A stretch of 64,000 nucleotides of DNA from Myxococcales bacterium. GTDB taxonomy: Bacteria; Myxococcota_A; Polyangia; Haliangiales; Haliangiaceae. Shown here one piece after another: positions 27,321 to 36,395 of this stretch. The position numbers and the translations under genes are program-made. Every line of letters begins with the position of its first letter. Position 1 is the stretch's first letter. The notes under the pieces are model-generated. The model was not told where the DNA came from and made no database searches. It worked only from the letters and a program-made list of their open reading frames with translations. The DNA is taken from the NCBI GenBank assembly GCA_016716835.1, contig JADJUW010000002.1, positions 744,001-808,000 of the forward strand. Reading direction: 5' to 3'.

Positions 27321-28483
27321 GCGTAAAGCCACTGCGCGAGAGGCTGGCGTTTCACAAGCCAAATGTCGCTTGGGCCAGCATTGAGTCGGTGTTGCCCTTT
27401 GCGGCGGGCATTGGCGTGGCGTTTGCGCTGCAGCTGTTTGCGCCGGAATTGCTTGGCGCGTATTGGGGCAAGGTCGCGCTCGACGTCGGCATTGCCATCA
27501 TCTTGGCGGTGTCGCTCAATATCGTAAACGGCCTCGCCGGCCAGTTCTCGCTCGGACATGCCGGCTTTATGCTGATTGGCGGCTACGGCGCGGCGTACGC
27601 TACGTACTACGGCTCGATTGCGTTATGGGGCAGCCCCGCCGTCTATGGCGGTTTTATGGGCGGCGGCGATATGTTGTTTCTTGCGGCCTGCTTGTGGGGT
27701 GGCTTTTTAGCGGCGCTGGCCGGCGTCGCAGTTGGCTTGCCGTCGTTGCGGTTACGCGGCGACTATCTGGCGATTGTGACGCTTGGATTTGGCGAGATCA
27801 TGCGCGTGCTGGTGCAGCGCAGCGAGAGCGTGCTGTCGGTAAAAGAAATCGCGCAGCAAAAAGAAAACATGGTGTCGCTGACCGACAACCTCGGCGGCGC
27901 GCTCGGCTTTAGCGGGCTGCCCAATTACACGCGCTTATTCTACGTCTACCTTTTTGTCGCCGTGCTGCTGGTGGTGGCGTATCGCATGAAGACCTCGCGC
28001 CACGGTCGCGCGCTGCTCGCCGTGCGCGAGAACGAAGTGGCGGCCGAGGCGATGGGTGTCAACACGACGCGGGCGAAGGTCACGGCGTTTGTCTTCGGCG
28101 CATTTTTTGCCGGCATTGGCGGCGGCCTGTTTGCGCATGAGCTCGGCGTGGCGCTCAACCCGGCCGAGCTTGGGTTTTTGAAGTCCATCGACGTCGTGAT
28201 CATGGTGGTGCTCGGCGGCATGGGGTCGATCTCGGGCTGCGTGATTGCCGCGGCGGCGCTGACGATCTTGCCCGAGGTGTTTCGAGAATTTGCCGACTAC
28301 CGCATGATCGTTTATTCGCTGGCGCTTATCTTGGTGATGATCGTGCGGCCGCAGGGGCTGTTTGGGGTGCGCGAGCTTTGGGACTTTAGGTGGCGCAAAC
28401 GCCGTACGGCACAACCACCGTCCGCGCCGGGCGGTGACGCCGGCACCGACGCGCAGAGCCAAGACAAGGACGTGGCGCCATGA
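27317..28483 (+). CDS. livM: branched-chain amino acid ABC permease LivM
   Basis: A 388-residue permease partner of LivH. Recognisable parts are the first-half motif SLNIVNGLAGQFSLGHAGFM, LPSLRLRGDYLAIVTLGFGE, and the coupling helix RHGRALLAVRENEVAAEAMG followed by VIMVVLGGMGSISGCVI. About nine to ten hydrophobic helices are present. The C-terminal 40 residues are polar. It overlaps both neighbours by ATGA, showing translational coupling. Confidence 0.95.
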   Translation: MSVKPLRERLAFHKPNVAWASIESVLPFAAGIGVAFALQLFAPELLGAYWGKVALDVGIAIILAVSLNIVNGLAGQFSLGHAGFMLIGGYGAAYATYYGSIALWGSPAVYGGFMGGGDMLFLAACLWGGFLAALAGVAVGLPSLRLRGDYLAIVTLGFGEIMRVLVQRSESVLSVKEIAQQKENMVSLTDNLGGALGFSGLPNYTRLFYVYLFVAVLLVVAYRMKTSRHGRALLAVRENEVAAEAMGVNTTRAKVTAFVFGAFFAGIGGGLFAHELGVALNPAELGFLKSIDVVIMVVLGGMGSISGCVIAAAALTILPEVFREFADYRMIVYSLALILVMIVRPQGLFGVRELWDFRWRKRRTAQPPSAPGGDAGTDAQSQDKDVAP

Positions 28484-29340
28484 AGTCACGTAGCACGCGC
28501 AGCACGCAAGAGAGCCCCATCTTGTGGGCGCAACACCTGACGTTGTCGTTTGGCGGGCTGCGCGCGGTCAATGACGTGACGATCGAGCTGTTTCGCGGCG
28601 AGCTGCATGGCCTGATTGGCCCCAATGGCGCTGGCAAGACGACGATTTTTAACTTGATGACGGGCGTGTATCGGCCCGATAGCGGCCATGTGCAGCTGGC
28701 TGGGCGCAAGGTCGACGGCCAGAAGCCGTCGGCGATTGCCAAGGCAGGGATGTCGCGGACGTTTCAGAATATTCGGCTTTTTTCCGAATTGTCGGTGCTC
28801 GACAACGTGCTAGTGGCCGCCAGCCTACGCGCGAGCACCGGACTATTTCGCGCCCTCTTGCGCACGCCGATGGCGGTGGCCGAAGAACGCGCCATGCGCG
28901 AGCGGGCGATGGAGTTGCTGACACTTGTCGGCATCGCCGACGTCGCCGATGAGCAGGCCAAGAACCTGCCATATGGCAAGCAACGCAAGCTCGAGATTGC
29001 GCGAGCGCTCGCCACCGAGCCCAAGGTGCTGCTCCTGGATGAGCCGGTCGCCGGCATGAATACGCAAGAAAAACGCGAGATGCGCGGCATGATCTCAATG
29101 CTGCGCGAGCAGTTTGCCGTGGCCATCTTGCTTATTGAGCATGACATGGGCCTGGTCATGGATATTTGCGACCGCATCACGGTGCTCGACCATGGCGAGG
29201 TGATTGCGTCGGGTTCACCGCGGGAAGTCCAGAGCAATCCCAAGGTGATCTCGGCCTATCTTGGCACCTCTGAGAGTGAGGCCGCGGCCGCATCTTCGAC
29301 CACCTTGCCGCGCGTCACCATTCCACCGACCGCAAAGTGA
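28480..29340 (+). CDS. livG: branched-chain amino acid ABC ATPase LivG
   Basis: A 286-residue ATP-binding subunit. Walker A is GPNGAGKTT (near residue 47), the signature is LPYGKQRKLEIARAL, Walker B is VLLLDEPVAGMN, and the switch His is in LIEHDMGLVM. The LivG-type signature with PYGKQR replaces the usual LSGGQ. An insert of about 25 residues after VLVAASLRA is typical of LivG. The C-terminus has an extra 25-residue Ser/Thr/Ala tail. Confidence 0.95.
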   Translation: MKSRSTRSTQESPILWAQHLTLSFGGLRAVNDVTIELFRGELHGLIGPNGAGKTTIFNLMTGVYRPDSGHVQLAGRKVDGQKPSAIAKAGMSRTFQNIRLFSELSVLDNVLVAASLRASTGLFRALLRTPMAVAEERAMRERAMELLTLVGIADVADEQAKNLPYGKQRKLEIARALATEPKVLLLDEPVAGMNTQEKREMRGMISMLREQFAVAILLIEHDMGLVMDICDRITVLDHGEVIASGSPREVQSNPKVISAYLGTSESEAAAASSTTLPRVTIPPTAK

Positions 29341-29344
29341 ACCC

Positions 29345-30061
29345 ATGGCGCTCTTAGAAGTCACAGATCTCAATGTCCACTACGGCGGCATCCACGCGCT
29401 CAAGGGCGTGTCGTTCGCGGTCGAGGCCGGGACCATCGTCACGTTGATCGGCGCCAATGGCGCGGGCAAGACGACGACGTTGCGCGGCATCTCGGGCCTC
29501 TTGCGCCTTACCAGCGGCAGCGTCAAGTTTGACGGTCGCGAGCTGCGCGGCCTGCCGGCGCACAAGATCGCCGCGCTCGGCATTGCGCACGCGCCGGAGG
29601 GCCGCGGCATCTTTGCCAACATGACGGTCGATGAAAACCTCGAGCTCGGGGCGTTTATGCGCCACGACAAGGCCGCGATCGCACGCGACCGCGAACGGGT
29701 GTTTGCCTTGTTTCCGCGGGTCAAAGAGCGGCTATCGCAAAATGCCGGCACGCTTTCGGGTGGCGAGCAGCAAATGCTCGCCATTGCGCGCGCGCTGCTG
29801 GCGAGCCCCAAGCTGCTCTTGCTTGACGAGCCGTCGCTTGGGCTGGCGCCGCAAATCACGTCGAAGATTTTTGAGATCATCCGCCAGATTGCCGCCGAGG
29901 GCACGACCATCTTGCTGGTCGAGCAAAACGCGTATCAAGCCCTACATGTCGCGCAGACGGCCTATGTCCTCGAGGTTGGCACGCTGGCCATGTCCGGGCC
30001 CGCGGCGCAGCTCTTAGGCGACGAGGGCGTCAAGAAGGCCTACCTCGGCATTCACGATTGA
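29345..30061 (+). CDS. livF: branched-chain amino acid ABC ATPase LivF
   Basis: A 238-residue second ATPase of the importer. Walker A is GANGAGKTT, the signature LSGGEQQMLAIARAL, Walker B LLLLDEPSLGLAP, and the LivF motif APEGRGIFANMTVDENL is present. It starts 4 bases after livG and closes the five-gene operon (binding protein, livH, livM, livG, livF). Confidence 0.95.
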   Translation: MALLEVTDLNVHYGGIHALKGVSFAVEAGTIVTLIGANGAGKTTTLRGISGLLRLTSGSVKFDGRELRGLPAHKIAALGIAHAPEGRGIFANMTVDENLELGAFMRHDKAAIARDRERVFALFPRVKERLSQNAGTLSGGEQQMLAIARALLASPKLLLLDEPSLGLAPQITSKIFEIIRQIAAEGTTILLVEQNAYQALHVAQTAYVLEVGTLAMSGPAAQLLGDEGVKKAYLGIHD

Positions 30062-30134
30062 GCCCGGCGAGACTTTCATGGCGGGCGTCGCGCCCGGCTT
30101 GCCAAAGCACAAAGTCGCCTCATAGTGGCGCATC

Positions 30135-31211
30135 ATGCTAACCACGTACCTCGCTGAGGCAGCGCTCGCCCCGGATTGGTTAATTCGCCATGGCATTCGC
30201 CGCCTGCTAACGACGCGGTTGCGAGATGAGCGGCGGCAGGTTGTGAGCGGCCACGCGGACGAGCTGTTGAGGGCGATGGCGCGGGCGCCCATCGCGCTTG
30301 TGCCCGAGAAGGCCAACGCGCAGCACTACACCGTGCCCGCCGAGTTTTATCGCCTCGTGCTGGGGCCGCATCTAAAATACAGCGGCTGCTTGTGGGAGCC
30401 AGGCGCGGCGCACCTGGGCGAGGCCGAGGCCGCCATGCTGGCGCTTACGTGCGCCCGCGCCGAGCTGACCGACGGCCAACGCATCTTGGAGCTCGGGTGC
30501 GGGTGGGGCAGCCTCACCTTGTGGATGGCGCAGCACTACCCAGCCGCCGTGATCACCGCGGTTTCTAACTCGCCGTCGCAGCGGGCCTATATCGAGGGCG
30601 AGCTCGCGCGACGGGGGCTGAGCAACGTTACGGTGATCACCGCCGACATGAACGACTTCTTGCCAGCTCAGTACGGGCCGTTTGACCGCGTGGTTTCGGT
30701 CGAAATGTTTGAGCACATGCGCAACTGGTCGGCGTTACTCGCGCGCGTCGACGATGCCTTGGCGCCGGATGGCCGCATGTTTATCCACGTCTTCGCGCAC
30801 CAGACGTATCTCTATCCCTTTGAGGCCGAGGGCGACGATAATTGGATGGGGCGGCATTTTTTCTCGGGCGGCATCATGCCGTCGCTGGCGCTGATCGATA
30901 GGCTAAAGACGCCGTTTGAGGTCGAGGCGCGGTGGCAGGTCGATGGCACGCATTATCAGAAAACGGCCGAGGCGTGGCTGGCAAATTTGGATCACAATCG
31001 CGCCGCCGTGGAGGACGTTTTTGCGGCGGCCGGCGAGGCGGCACCTGCGCGGGCGGCGCAGCGGTGGCGCATGTTCTTCATGGCGTGTGCCGAGCAATTT
31101 GGCTTTGACGGCGGCCAGCAGTGGCAGGTCGTGCATTGGCGCCTGCGGCGGCGCGCGGCGGCCGCTTTGACGGCCGCTTCGACGACGACGGCGACGCGGG
31201 CGCAGGCATGA
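30135..31211 (+). CDS. cyclopropane-fatty-acid-synthase-like SAM methyltransferase (first copy)
   Basis: A 358-residue enzyme of the CFA-synthase family. It carries NAQHYTVPAEFYRLVLGP near residue 60, the SAM motif I ILELGCGWGSLTLWMA near residue 118, and VVSVEMFEHMRNW, the acidic segment of the active site. It lacks the longer N-terminal lipid-binding domain seen in the second copy (33200-34462). Such enzymes methylate or cyclopropanate the double bond of membrane phospholipid fatty acids. It is the first gene of a tightly overlapping five-gene operon and overlaps the next by ATGA. Confidence 0.85.
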   Translation: MLTTYLAEAALAPDWLIRHGIRRLLTTRLRDERRQVVSGHADELLRAMARAPIALVPEKANAQHYTVPAEFYRLVLGPHLKYSGCLWEPGAAHLGEAEAAMLALTCARAELTDGQRILELGCGWGSLTLWMAQHYPAAVITAVSNSPSQRAYIEGELARRGLSNVTVITADMNDFLPAQYGPFDRVVSVEMFEHMRNWSALLARVDDALAPDGRMFIHVFAHQTYLYPFEAEGDDNWMGRHFFSGGIMPSLALIDRLKTPFEVEARWQVDGTHYQKTAEAWLANLDHNRAAVEDVFAAAGEAAPARAAQRWRMFFMACAEQFGFDGGQQWQVVHWRLRRRAAAALTAASTTTATRAQA

Positions 31212-32458
31212 AGGTCGCGGTGGTGGGCGCCGGCATCGCCGGTCTGGCGGCGGCGCATTATCTCGGCCAGGCGCATGAGGTGGTCCTCTATTGCGACCAG
31301 CCCAAGCTCGGCGGCCACACCAATACGGTGGTGGTGCAGGAGGGGCCGCGGCCAATCGCGATCGATACCGGCTTCATCGTCTTTAATACCTCGACCTATC
31401 CCAACTTTATGGCGTTCTTGCGCGAGCTCGGCGTCGCTTGGGCTCCAAGCGATATGACGCTTTCGGTGCGCAGCGAGGCACGCAATTTTGAATACGCCGG
31501 CACCAGCGTGGCGTCGCTGTTCGCGCAGCGGCGCAATCTCGCCTCGCCGCGATTTCTCCGCATGCTCGCCGATTTGCGGCGGTTCTATCGCCTCGCGCCG
31601 GCCTTGGTCGACGCGCCGGCCGAGCTGACGTTGGCTGCGTGGTTGGCGCAGCACAATTTCTCGGCGGCCTTCTACGAAGACCATCTCGAACCGTTGGTGC
31701 GCGCGGTGTGGTCGGCCGATGCGCCGGCGGCCGCGGCGTTTCCGGCGCGGTTTATGGCGCGCTTTTTTGCCAATCACGGGTTTCTCCAGGTCGCCGGCCG
31801 CTCGCCGTGGTTCACCATCGCCGGCGGCGCGCATGCCTATGTGCGCGCGATGCAGGCGGCGTTTGCCGGCGAGGTGCGCCTCGGCGCGGGCGTGGTTGCC
31901 GTGACCAGGTTGCCAAGCGGCAAGGTCGAGGTGGCCACCAGCATCGACGTGGCCGCGTACGATCACGTCGTGATGGCCTGTCATGCCGATATGGCCGTTG
32001 CCTTGGCGAAGGCGCCTACCGCCACCGAGCGCGCGCTGTTGCCGCAGTTTCGCTATCAACCCAACGTCGCCGTGCTGCATACCGATGCCGGCGTAATGCC
32101 GAAACGCCGCGTCGCGTGGTCGTCGTGGAACGTGCATCTCGACGCCGCGCACGTCGGCGGCGCCTGCCTGACCTATTGGATGAACAAGCTGCAGCCACTG
32201 GCGGCCTCGCAAGACTATTTTGTGTCGCTCAACTACGAAGAGCATATTGATCCGGCGAAGGTGATATCCCGCTTTGAATACGCGCATCCCGTGTTCAGCG
32301 AAGCGACGGTGGCGGCGCAGGCAAGGCATGGCGAGGTGATCGACCACGAGGGCATTTCGTATTGCGGCGCATATTGGCGCAACGGTTTTCACGAAGACGG
32401 CATCTGGAGCGCGCTGCAGGTGGTGCGGGCGCTAGAAGGCGGCGCGGCACGTGCGTAG
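31208..32458 (+). CDS. FAD-dependent oxidoreductase (amine-oxidase fold)
   Basis: A 416-residue flavoprotein. The dinucleotide-binding motif VAVVGAGIAGLAAAHYL opens the chain, followed by GGHTNTVVVQEG and IAIDTGFIVFN, which are typical of the family found beside CFA-synthase-like genes. The C-terminus has SYCGAYWRNGFHEDGIWSA, the second FAD contact. In Cereibacter sphaeroides an FAD protein of this kind (UfaD) with a methyltransferase (UfaM) makes methylated unsaturated precursors of furan fatty acids; by context this protein is a candidate fatty-acid desaturase, but that is inference. It overlaps both neighbours (ATGA before, 8 bases after). Confidence 0.85.
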   Translation: MKVAVVGAGIAGLAAAHYLGQAHEVVLYCDQPKLGGHTNTVVVQEGPRPIAIDTGFIVFNTSTYPNFMAFLRELGVAWAPSDMTLSVRSEARNFEYAGTSVASLFAQRRNLASPRFLRMLADLRRFYRLAPALVDAPAELTLAAWLAQHNFSAAFYEDHLEPLVRAVWSADAPAAAAFPARFMARFFANHGFLQVAGRSPWFTIAGGAHAYVRAMQAAFAGEVRLGAGVVAVTRLPSGKVEVATSIDVAAYDHVVMACHADMAVALAKAPTATERALLPQFRYQPNVAVLHTDAGVMPKRRVAWSSWNVHLDAAHVGGACLTYWMNKLQPLAASQDYFVSLNYEEHIDPAKVISRFEYAHPVFSEATVAAQARHGEVIDHEGISYCGAYWRNGFHEDGIWSALQVVRALEGGAARA

Positions 32459-33203
32459 CGCGATCTATCAGGGGCGGGTGTGGCACCAGCGACAGGGGGC
32501 GGTGGCGCATGGCTTTGCGTATGATGTGAGCTATCTCTATCTCGACCTCGATGAGCTGCCGTCGCTGATCGAAGCCGACGTGCTAAGTGATCGGCGGTTT
32601 GGCCTCGTGACCTATCGCCGCAGCGACTATCTCGGTGACCCCGCGACGCCGTTGGCGGAGGCCGTGCACGAGGTGTTGCGGCGCCACGGCATCCAGCAGC
32701 CATGCCGCATTGCGATGCTCGGGTTCGTGCGCACGCTGGGCTACGTATTTAATCCGGTGGTGTTCTACTATTGCTACGATCGCACCAGCGACGCGCTACT
32801 TGCGGTGGTTGCGGAGATCAACAACACGCCGTGGAATGAGCGCTTTTGCTACGTTTCGGCGCAGCCGCAGCCCGCCGGTGGCGTCGCCGCCGAGATGCCC
32901 AAGCAATTTCACGTCTCGCCATTTTTTGCGATGGATCAGCGCTATGCGTGGCGATTTGATCGCCCGGGTGAGCGTCTCGGCGTCGAGATGATTAACCTCG
33001 AGCGCGGCGAGCAGGTGTTTCACGTCGGCCTACAGCTGGCGCGACAGCCTTTAAATGCTGCGGGGCTCGCCCGCCATCGGTGGCATCAGCCGCTGGCGAG
33101 TCTTGGCGCGCATGCGGCCATTTACCTCCAAGCTGCGCGGCTGCTCGCCAAGCGCGTCCCCTTCTTTTCGCATCCAAAATCCCAACCACAAGGTGTTCCA
33201 TGA
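32451..33203 (+). CDS. DUF1365 family protein
   Basis: A 250-residue protein with the DUF1365 pattern: IYQGRVWHQRQGAVAHGFAY at the start, YLDLDELP, LLGF-like FVRTLGYVFNPVVFYYCYD, VAEINNTPWNERFCYV, and KQFHVSPFFAMDQRYAW. The biochemical role is unknown, but the gene almost always sits between an FAD oxidoreductase and a CFA-synthase-like gene, as here, and is linked to membrane-lipid modification. The start overlaps the previous gene by 8 bases and the end overlaps the next by ATGA. Probably cytoplasmic or membrane-peripheral. Confidence 0.9.
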   Translation: MRSAIYQGRVWHQRQGAVAHGFAYDVSYLYLDLDELPSLIEADVLSDRRFGLVTYRRSDYLGDPATPLAEAVHEVLRRHGIQQPCRIAMLGFVRTLGYVFNPVVFYYCYDRTSDALLAVVAEINNTPWNERFCYVSAQPQPAGGVAAEMPKQFHVSPFFAMDQRYAWRFDRPGERLGVEMINLERGEQVFHVGLQLARQPLNAAGLARHRWHQPLASLGAHAAIYLQAARLLAKRVPFFSHPKSQPQGVP

Positions 33204-34462
33204 TTACAAGCGGATTTCATCATGTGCCCGTCGCGCTCGAATCGATCGCCGCGCGCAGCCCGATATCGACGCGCGTCGCGCGGCAGCTCGTGTTGCGAGG
33301 GCTGGCGGGGCTGCGGCACGGCGTGCTCGACGTGGCCGATGCGCGCGGGGTCACGACGTTTGGCGCCCCCGCCACCGATGGGTTGCACGCGCAGATCCGC
33401 GTGCTCGATGAGCGCGCGTGGTTGCGCGTGGCGCTTGGCGGCTCGCTCGGGCTGGCGGAGAGCTATATCGCGGGGTGGCTGGAGATCCCGAGCATCGCCG
33501 ATTTCGTCCGCGTGTTCGCGCGCAATAGCGAGGCGCTAAGCGCGCTCGAATCCGGCGTCGCACGGGTGGGCCTGGCGGCGGCGCGCCACGTCTACCGCGC
33601 GCGCGAAAACACGTTGCGCGGCGGCAGCGAGCGCAATATCGCCGAGCACTACGATCTAGGCAACGACTTCTTCGCGCGCATGCTCGATCCGACGATGACC
33701 TATTCGGCGGGCTATTTTGAAAGCGGAGAGGCGACGATGGAGCAGGGCAGCCTTGCCAAGCTGCGCCGCCTCGGCGAAAAGTTGGCGCTGGGCCCGAGCG
33801 ACCACTTGCTTGAGATTGGCACAGGCTGGGGATCGATGGCGGTGTTCGCCGCCAAGACCTATGGCTGCCGCGTGACCACCACCACCATTTCGCGCGAACA
33901 ACATCGCCACGCTCAGGATTGGGTGGCGCGCGAGGGCCTGGCCGATCGCGTCACCGTGCTCGATGTCGATTATCGCCATCTGACAGGCCGCTTTGACAAG
34001 GCGGTGTCGATCGAGATGGTTGAAGCGGTGGGCGCGCGGTTCTTGCCGACGTACATGCAGCAGGTCGCCAGCGTCTTGCGCCCGGGTGGTAGCTTCGCGA
34101 TGCAGGCGATCACCATCGGCGACGAGCTATTTGATAGCGTCCGCGACGAGGCTGACTTTATTAAGCGCTACATCTTTCCAGGCAGCTGCATTCCATCGGT
34201 TGAGGCATTGGTGCGAGCTGGCAAGTCGGCGCGCCTGCAGCTGGTCGACCTCGACGATCAAACGCCGCATTACGCGCGCACCATGCAGCTGTGGCGCGAG
34301 GCGCTGGCGCCTCACCGGGCCGAAGTCGTCGCGACGCGCGGCGAGGCGTTCTGGCGCATGTGGGATTACTATTTGCAGTATTGCGAAGGCGGCTTTGCCG
34401 AGCGCTATATTCGCAGCATGCAGCTCGTGTTTGACATGCCGACGTCGGGCCAGGCGATATGA
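33200..34462 (+). CDS. cyclopropane-fatty-acid-synthase-like SAM methyltransferase (second copy)
   Basis: A 420-residue full-length CFA-synthase-type enzyme. The N-terminal 140 residues form the lipid-binding domain (LGGSLGLAESYIAGWLE), then IAEHYDLGNDFFARMLDP near residue 145, SAGYFESGEATMEQ, SAM motif I LLEIGTGWGSMAVFAA near residue 204, and FDKAVSIEMVEAVGARF. This order is the classic CFA synthase layout. It transfers a methyl(ene) from SAM to a fatty-acyl double bond in phospholipids. Start and end overlap its neighbours by ATGA. Confidence 0.9.
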   Translation: MITSGFHHVPVALESIAARSPISTRVARQLVLRGLAGLRHGVLDVADARGVTTFGAPATDGLHAQIRVLDERAWLRVALGGSLGLAESYIAGWLEIPSIADFVRVFARNSEALSALESGVARVGLAAARHVYRARENTLRGGSERNIAEHYDLGNDFFARMLDPTMTYSAGYFESGEATMEQGSLAKLRRLGEKLALGPSDHLLEIGTGWGSMAVFAAKTYGCRVTTTTISREQHRHAQDWVAREGLADRVTVLDVDYRHLTGRFDKAVSIEMVEAVGARFLPTYMQQVASVLRPGGSFAMQAITIGDELFDSVRDEADFIKRYIFPGSCIPSVEALVRAGKSARLQLVDLDDQTPHYARTMQLWREALAPHRAEVVATRGEAFWRMWDYYLQYCEGGFAERYIRSMQLVFDMPTSGQAI

Positions 34463-35283
34463 CGAGCTGGGCCGGCGTGTGGCACGAGGCACCGATGGTG
34501 CTTGCCGTGCTATGGGCCGCGGCGGCGGTGCTGTGGCTTGTCAGCGTGCGAGTGCGCAACGTCAGCATTGTCGATATTGCGTGGGCGCCGGCCTTTGCGC
34601 TTGGCGCCGCGGTGATGGCGTGGAGAGCCGGTGCGTGCGGCTGGCGCGGCGGCTTGGTGGTGGCGGTGCTCTTGGTGTGGGCAATTCGCCTGGGCACCCA
34701 TCTAGCGCGGCGACTGATCGGCCATGACGAGGACGCGCGCTACCAGGCGATTCGTCGGCGGTGGGACCCTGGCTTTTGGTACAAGAGCCTGGCGATTGTG
34801 TTTTGGTTTCAGGCGACGTTGGTGGCCGTGGTGTCGTTGCCTGCGTGGGCGATTATCGTCGACGGTGCGGCTGATCCGTCACGGCCACTTGGCCGGTGGG
34901 ACGCGCTCGCGGCGGGCATCGCGCTAATCGGCATATTTATCGAAGCCGCGGCGGATGCCCAGCTGGTGCGCTTTCGCGCCGATGTCACCAAGCGCGGCGA
35001 GGTGCTAAACACCGGCCTATGGTGCTTTAGCCGCCATCCTAACTACTTTGGAAATTTTGTGCTTTGGTGGGGCCTCGGTCTATGGGCGGTCAGCATCGGC
35101 GCTTATTGGGCCCTCATCGGTCCCGCCATCATGACGTTTTTGCTCCTGCGCGTGTCGGGCGTGGCGCTGCTAGAGTCAACCATCGGCAGTCGGCGCCCTG
35201 GCTATGCCCATTACATCGCCACGACGAGCGCTTTTTTTCCGTGGCCGCCCAAAGCTAAGCCCGATTCGTCGAAAATTAGGTAG
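34459..35283 (+). CDS. DUF1295 family membrane protein (steroid 5-alpha-reductase-like)
   Basis: A 274-residue inner-membrane protein with about seven hydrophobic helices. The family motifs are VSIVDIAWAPAFALGA, RLIGHDEDARYQAIRRRW, GVLNTGLW-like GEVLNTGLWCFSRHPNYFGN, and WALIGPAIMTFLLLRVSG. The CFSRHPNYFGN motif is the NADPH-binding signature of 5-alpha-reductase-type and isoprenylcysteine-methyltransferase-type proteins. In this operon it is a candidate reductase acting on modified acyl chains. It closes the operon, overlapping the previous gene by ATGA. Confidence 0.88.
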   Translation: MTSWAGVWHEAPMVLAVLWAAAAVLWLVSVRVRNVSIVDIAWAPAFALGAAVMAWRAGACGWRGGLVVAVLLVWAIRLGTHLARRLIGHDEDARYQAIRRRWDPGFWYKSLAIVFWFQATLVAVVSLPAWAIIVDGAADPSRPLGRWDALAAGIALIGIFIEAAADAQLVRFRADVTKRGEVLNTGLWCFSRHPNYFGNFVLWWGLGLWAVSIGAYWALIGPAIMTFLLLRVSGVALLESTIGSRRPGYAHYIATTSAFFPWPPKAKPDSSKIR

Positions 35284-35317
35284 CCGCGGTCTAGGGCGTG
35301 TCGGCATAGTCGCGCGC

Positions 35318-36060
<743 letters not shown>

Positions 36061-36064
<4 letters not shown>

Positions 36065-36273
36065 GTCGGTTCGTCGCCTTTATAGCAGTCGTCGTCCGGG
36101 CACATCGATACCGGGCAAATGTTGACGGAGTCCGGACAATCACCCTTAATCGACGGAATCGTGGTGATCGTGCACGCGTTTGGCCCCGTGGTGATGCCGG
36201 CGCCGGTCACGTCTGCCAATTTTGCGAGTTGCAACGTCTTAAGCCGGAGTTTCTTGGTCACTGTTTTCTTCAT
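36061..36273 (-). CDS. RiPP-like precursor peptide (candidate)
   Basis: A 70-residue peptide starting MKKTVTKKLRLKTLQLAKL. The N-terminal 22 residues resemble class I lanthipeptide-type leaders: a Lys-rich start, LxLxxL spacing, then LADVTGAG, a plausible Gly-type cleavage site. The core (about residues 23-70) has six Cys and several Thr/Ser in separate short blocks (NACTITTIPS, GDCPDSVNIC, VSMCPDDDC) and an acidic end. No modifying LanB/LanC or transporter gene is in the window. An upstream in-frame ATG at 36303 is less likely. It is 120 bases downstream of the GMC dehydrogenase gene on the same strand. Confidence 0.5.
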
Positions 36274-36395
36274 AGGCTGCGAAGCTAAAGCTTGGCGCGG
36301 CAAGCAGACAACTTTGTATTTGCGCCGGACGCCTTAATTCCTAGCTTGTTTTACGTGTAAGTCCGCAATTTGTGGTCGCCAAGGCCCATGTTCGG

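Noticed and set aside
30992..32392. 466-codon frame opposite the FAD oxidoreductase
   Set aside because: Shadow of the conserved flavoprotein; His/Arg-rich translation without family motifs.
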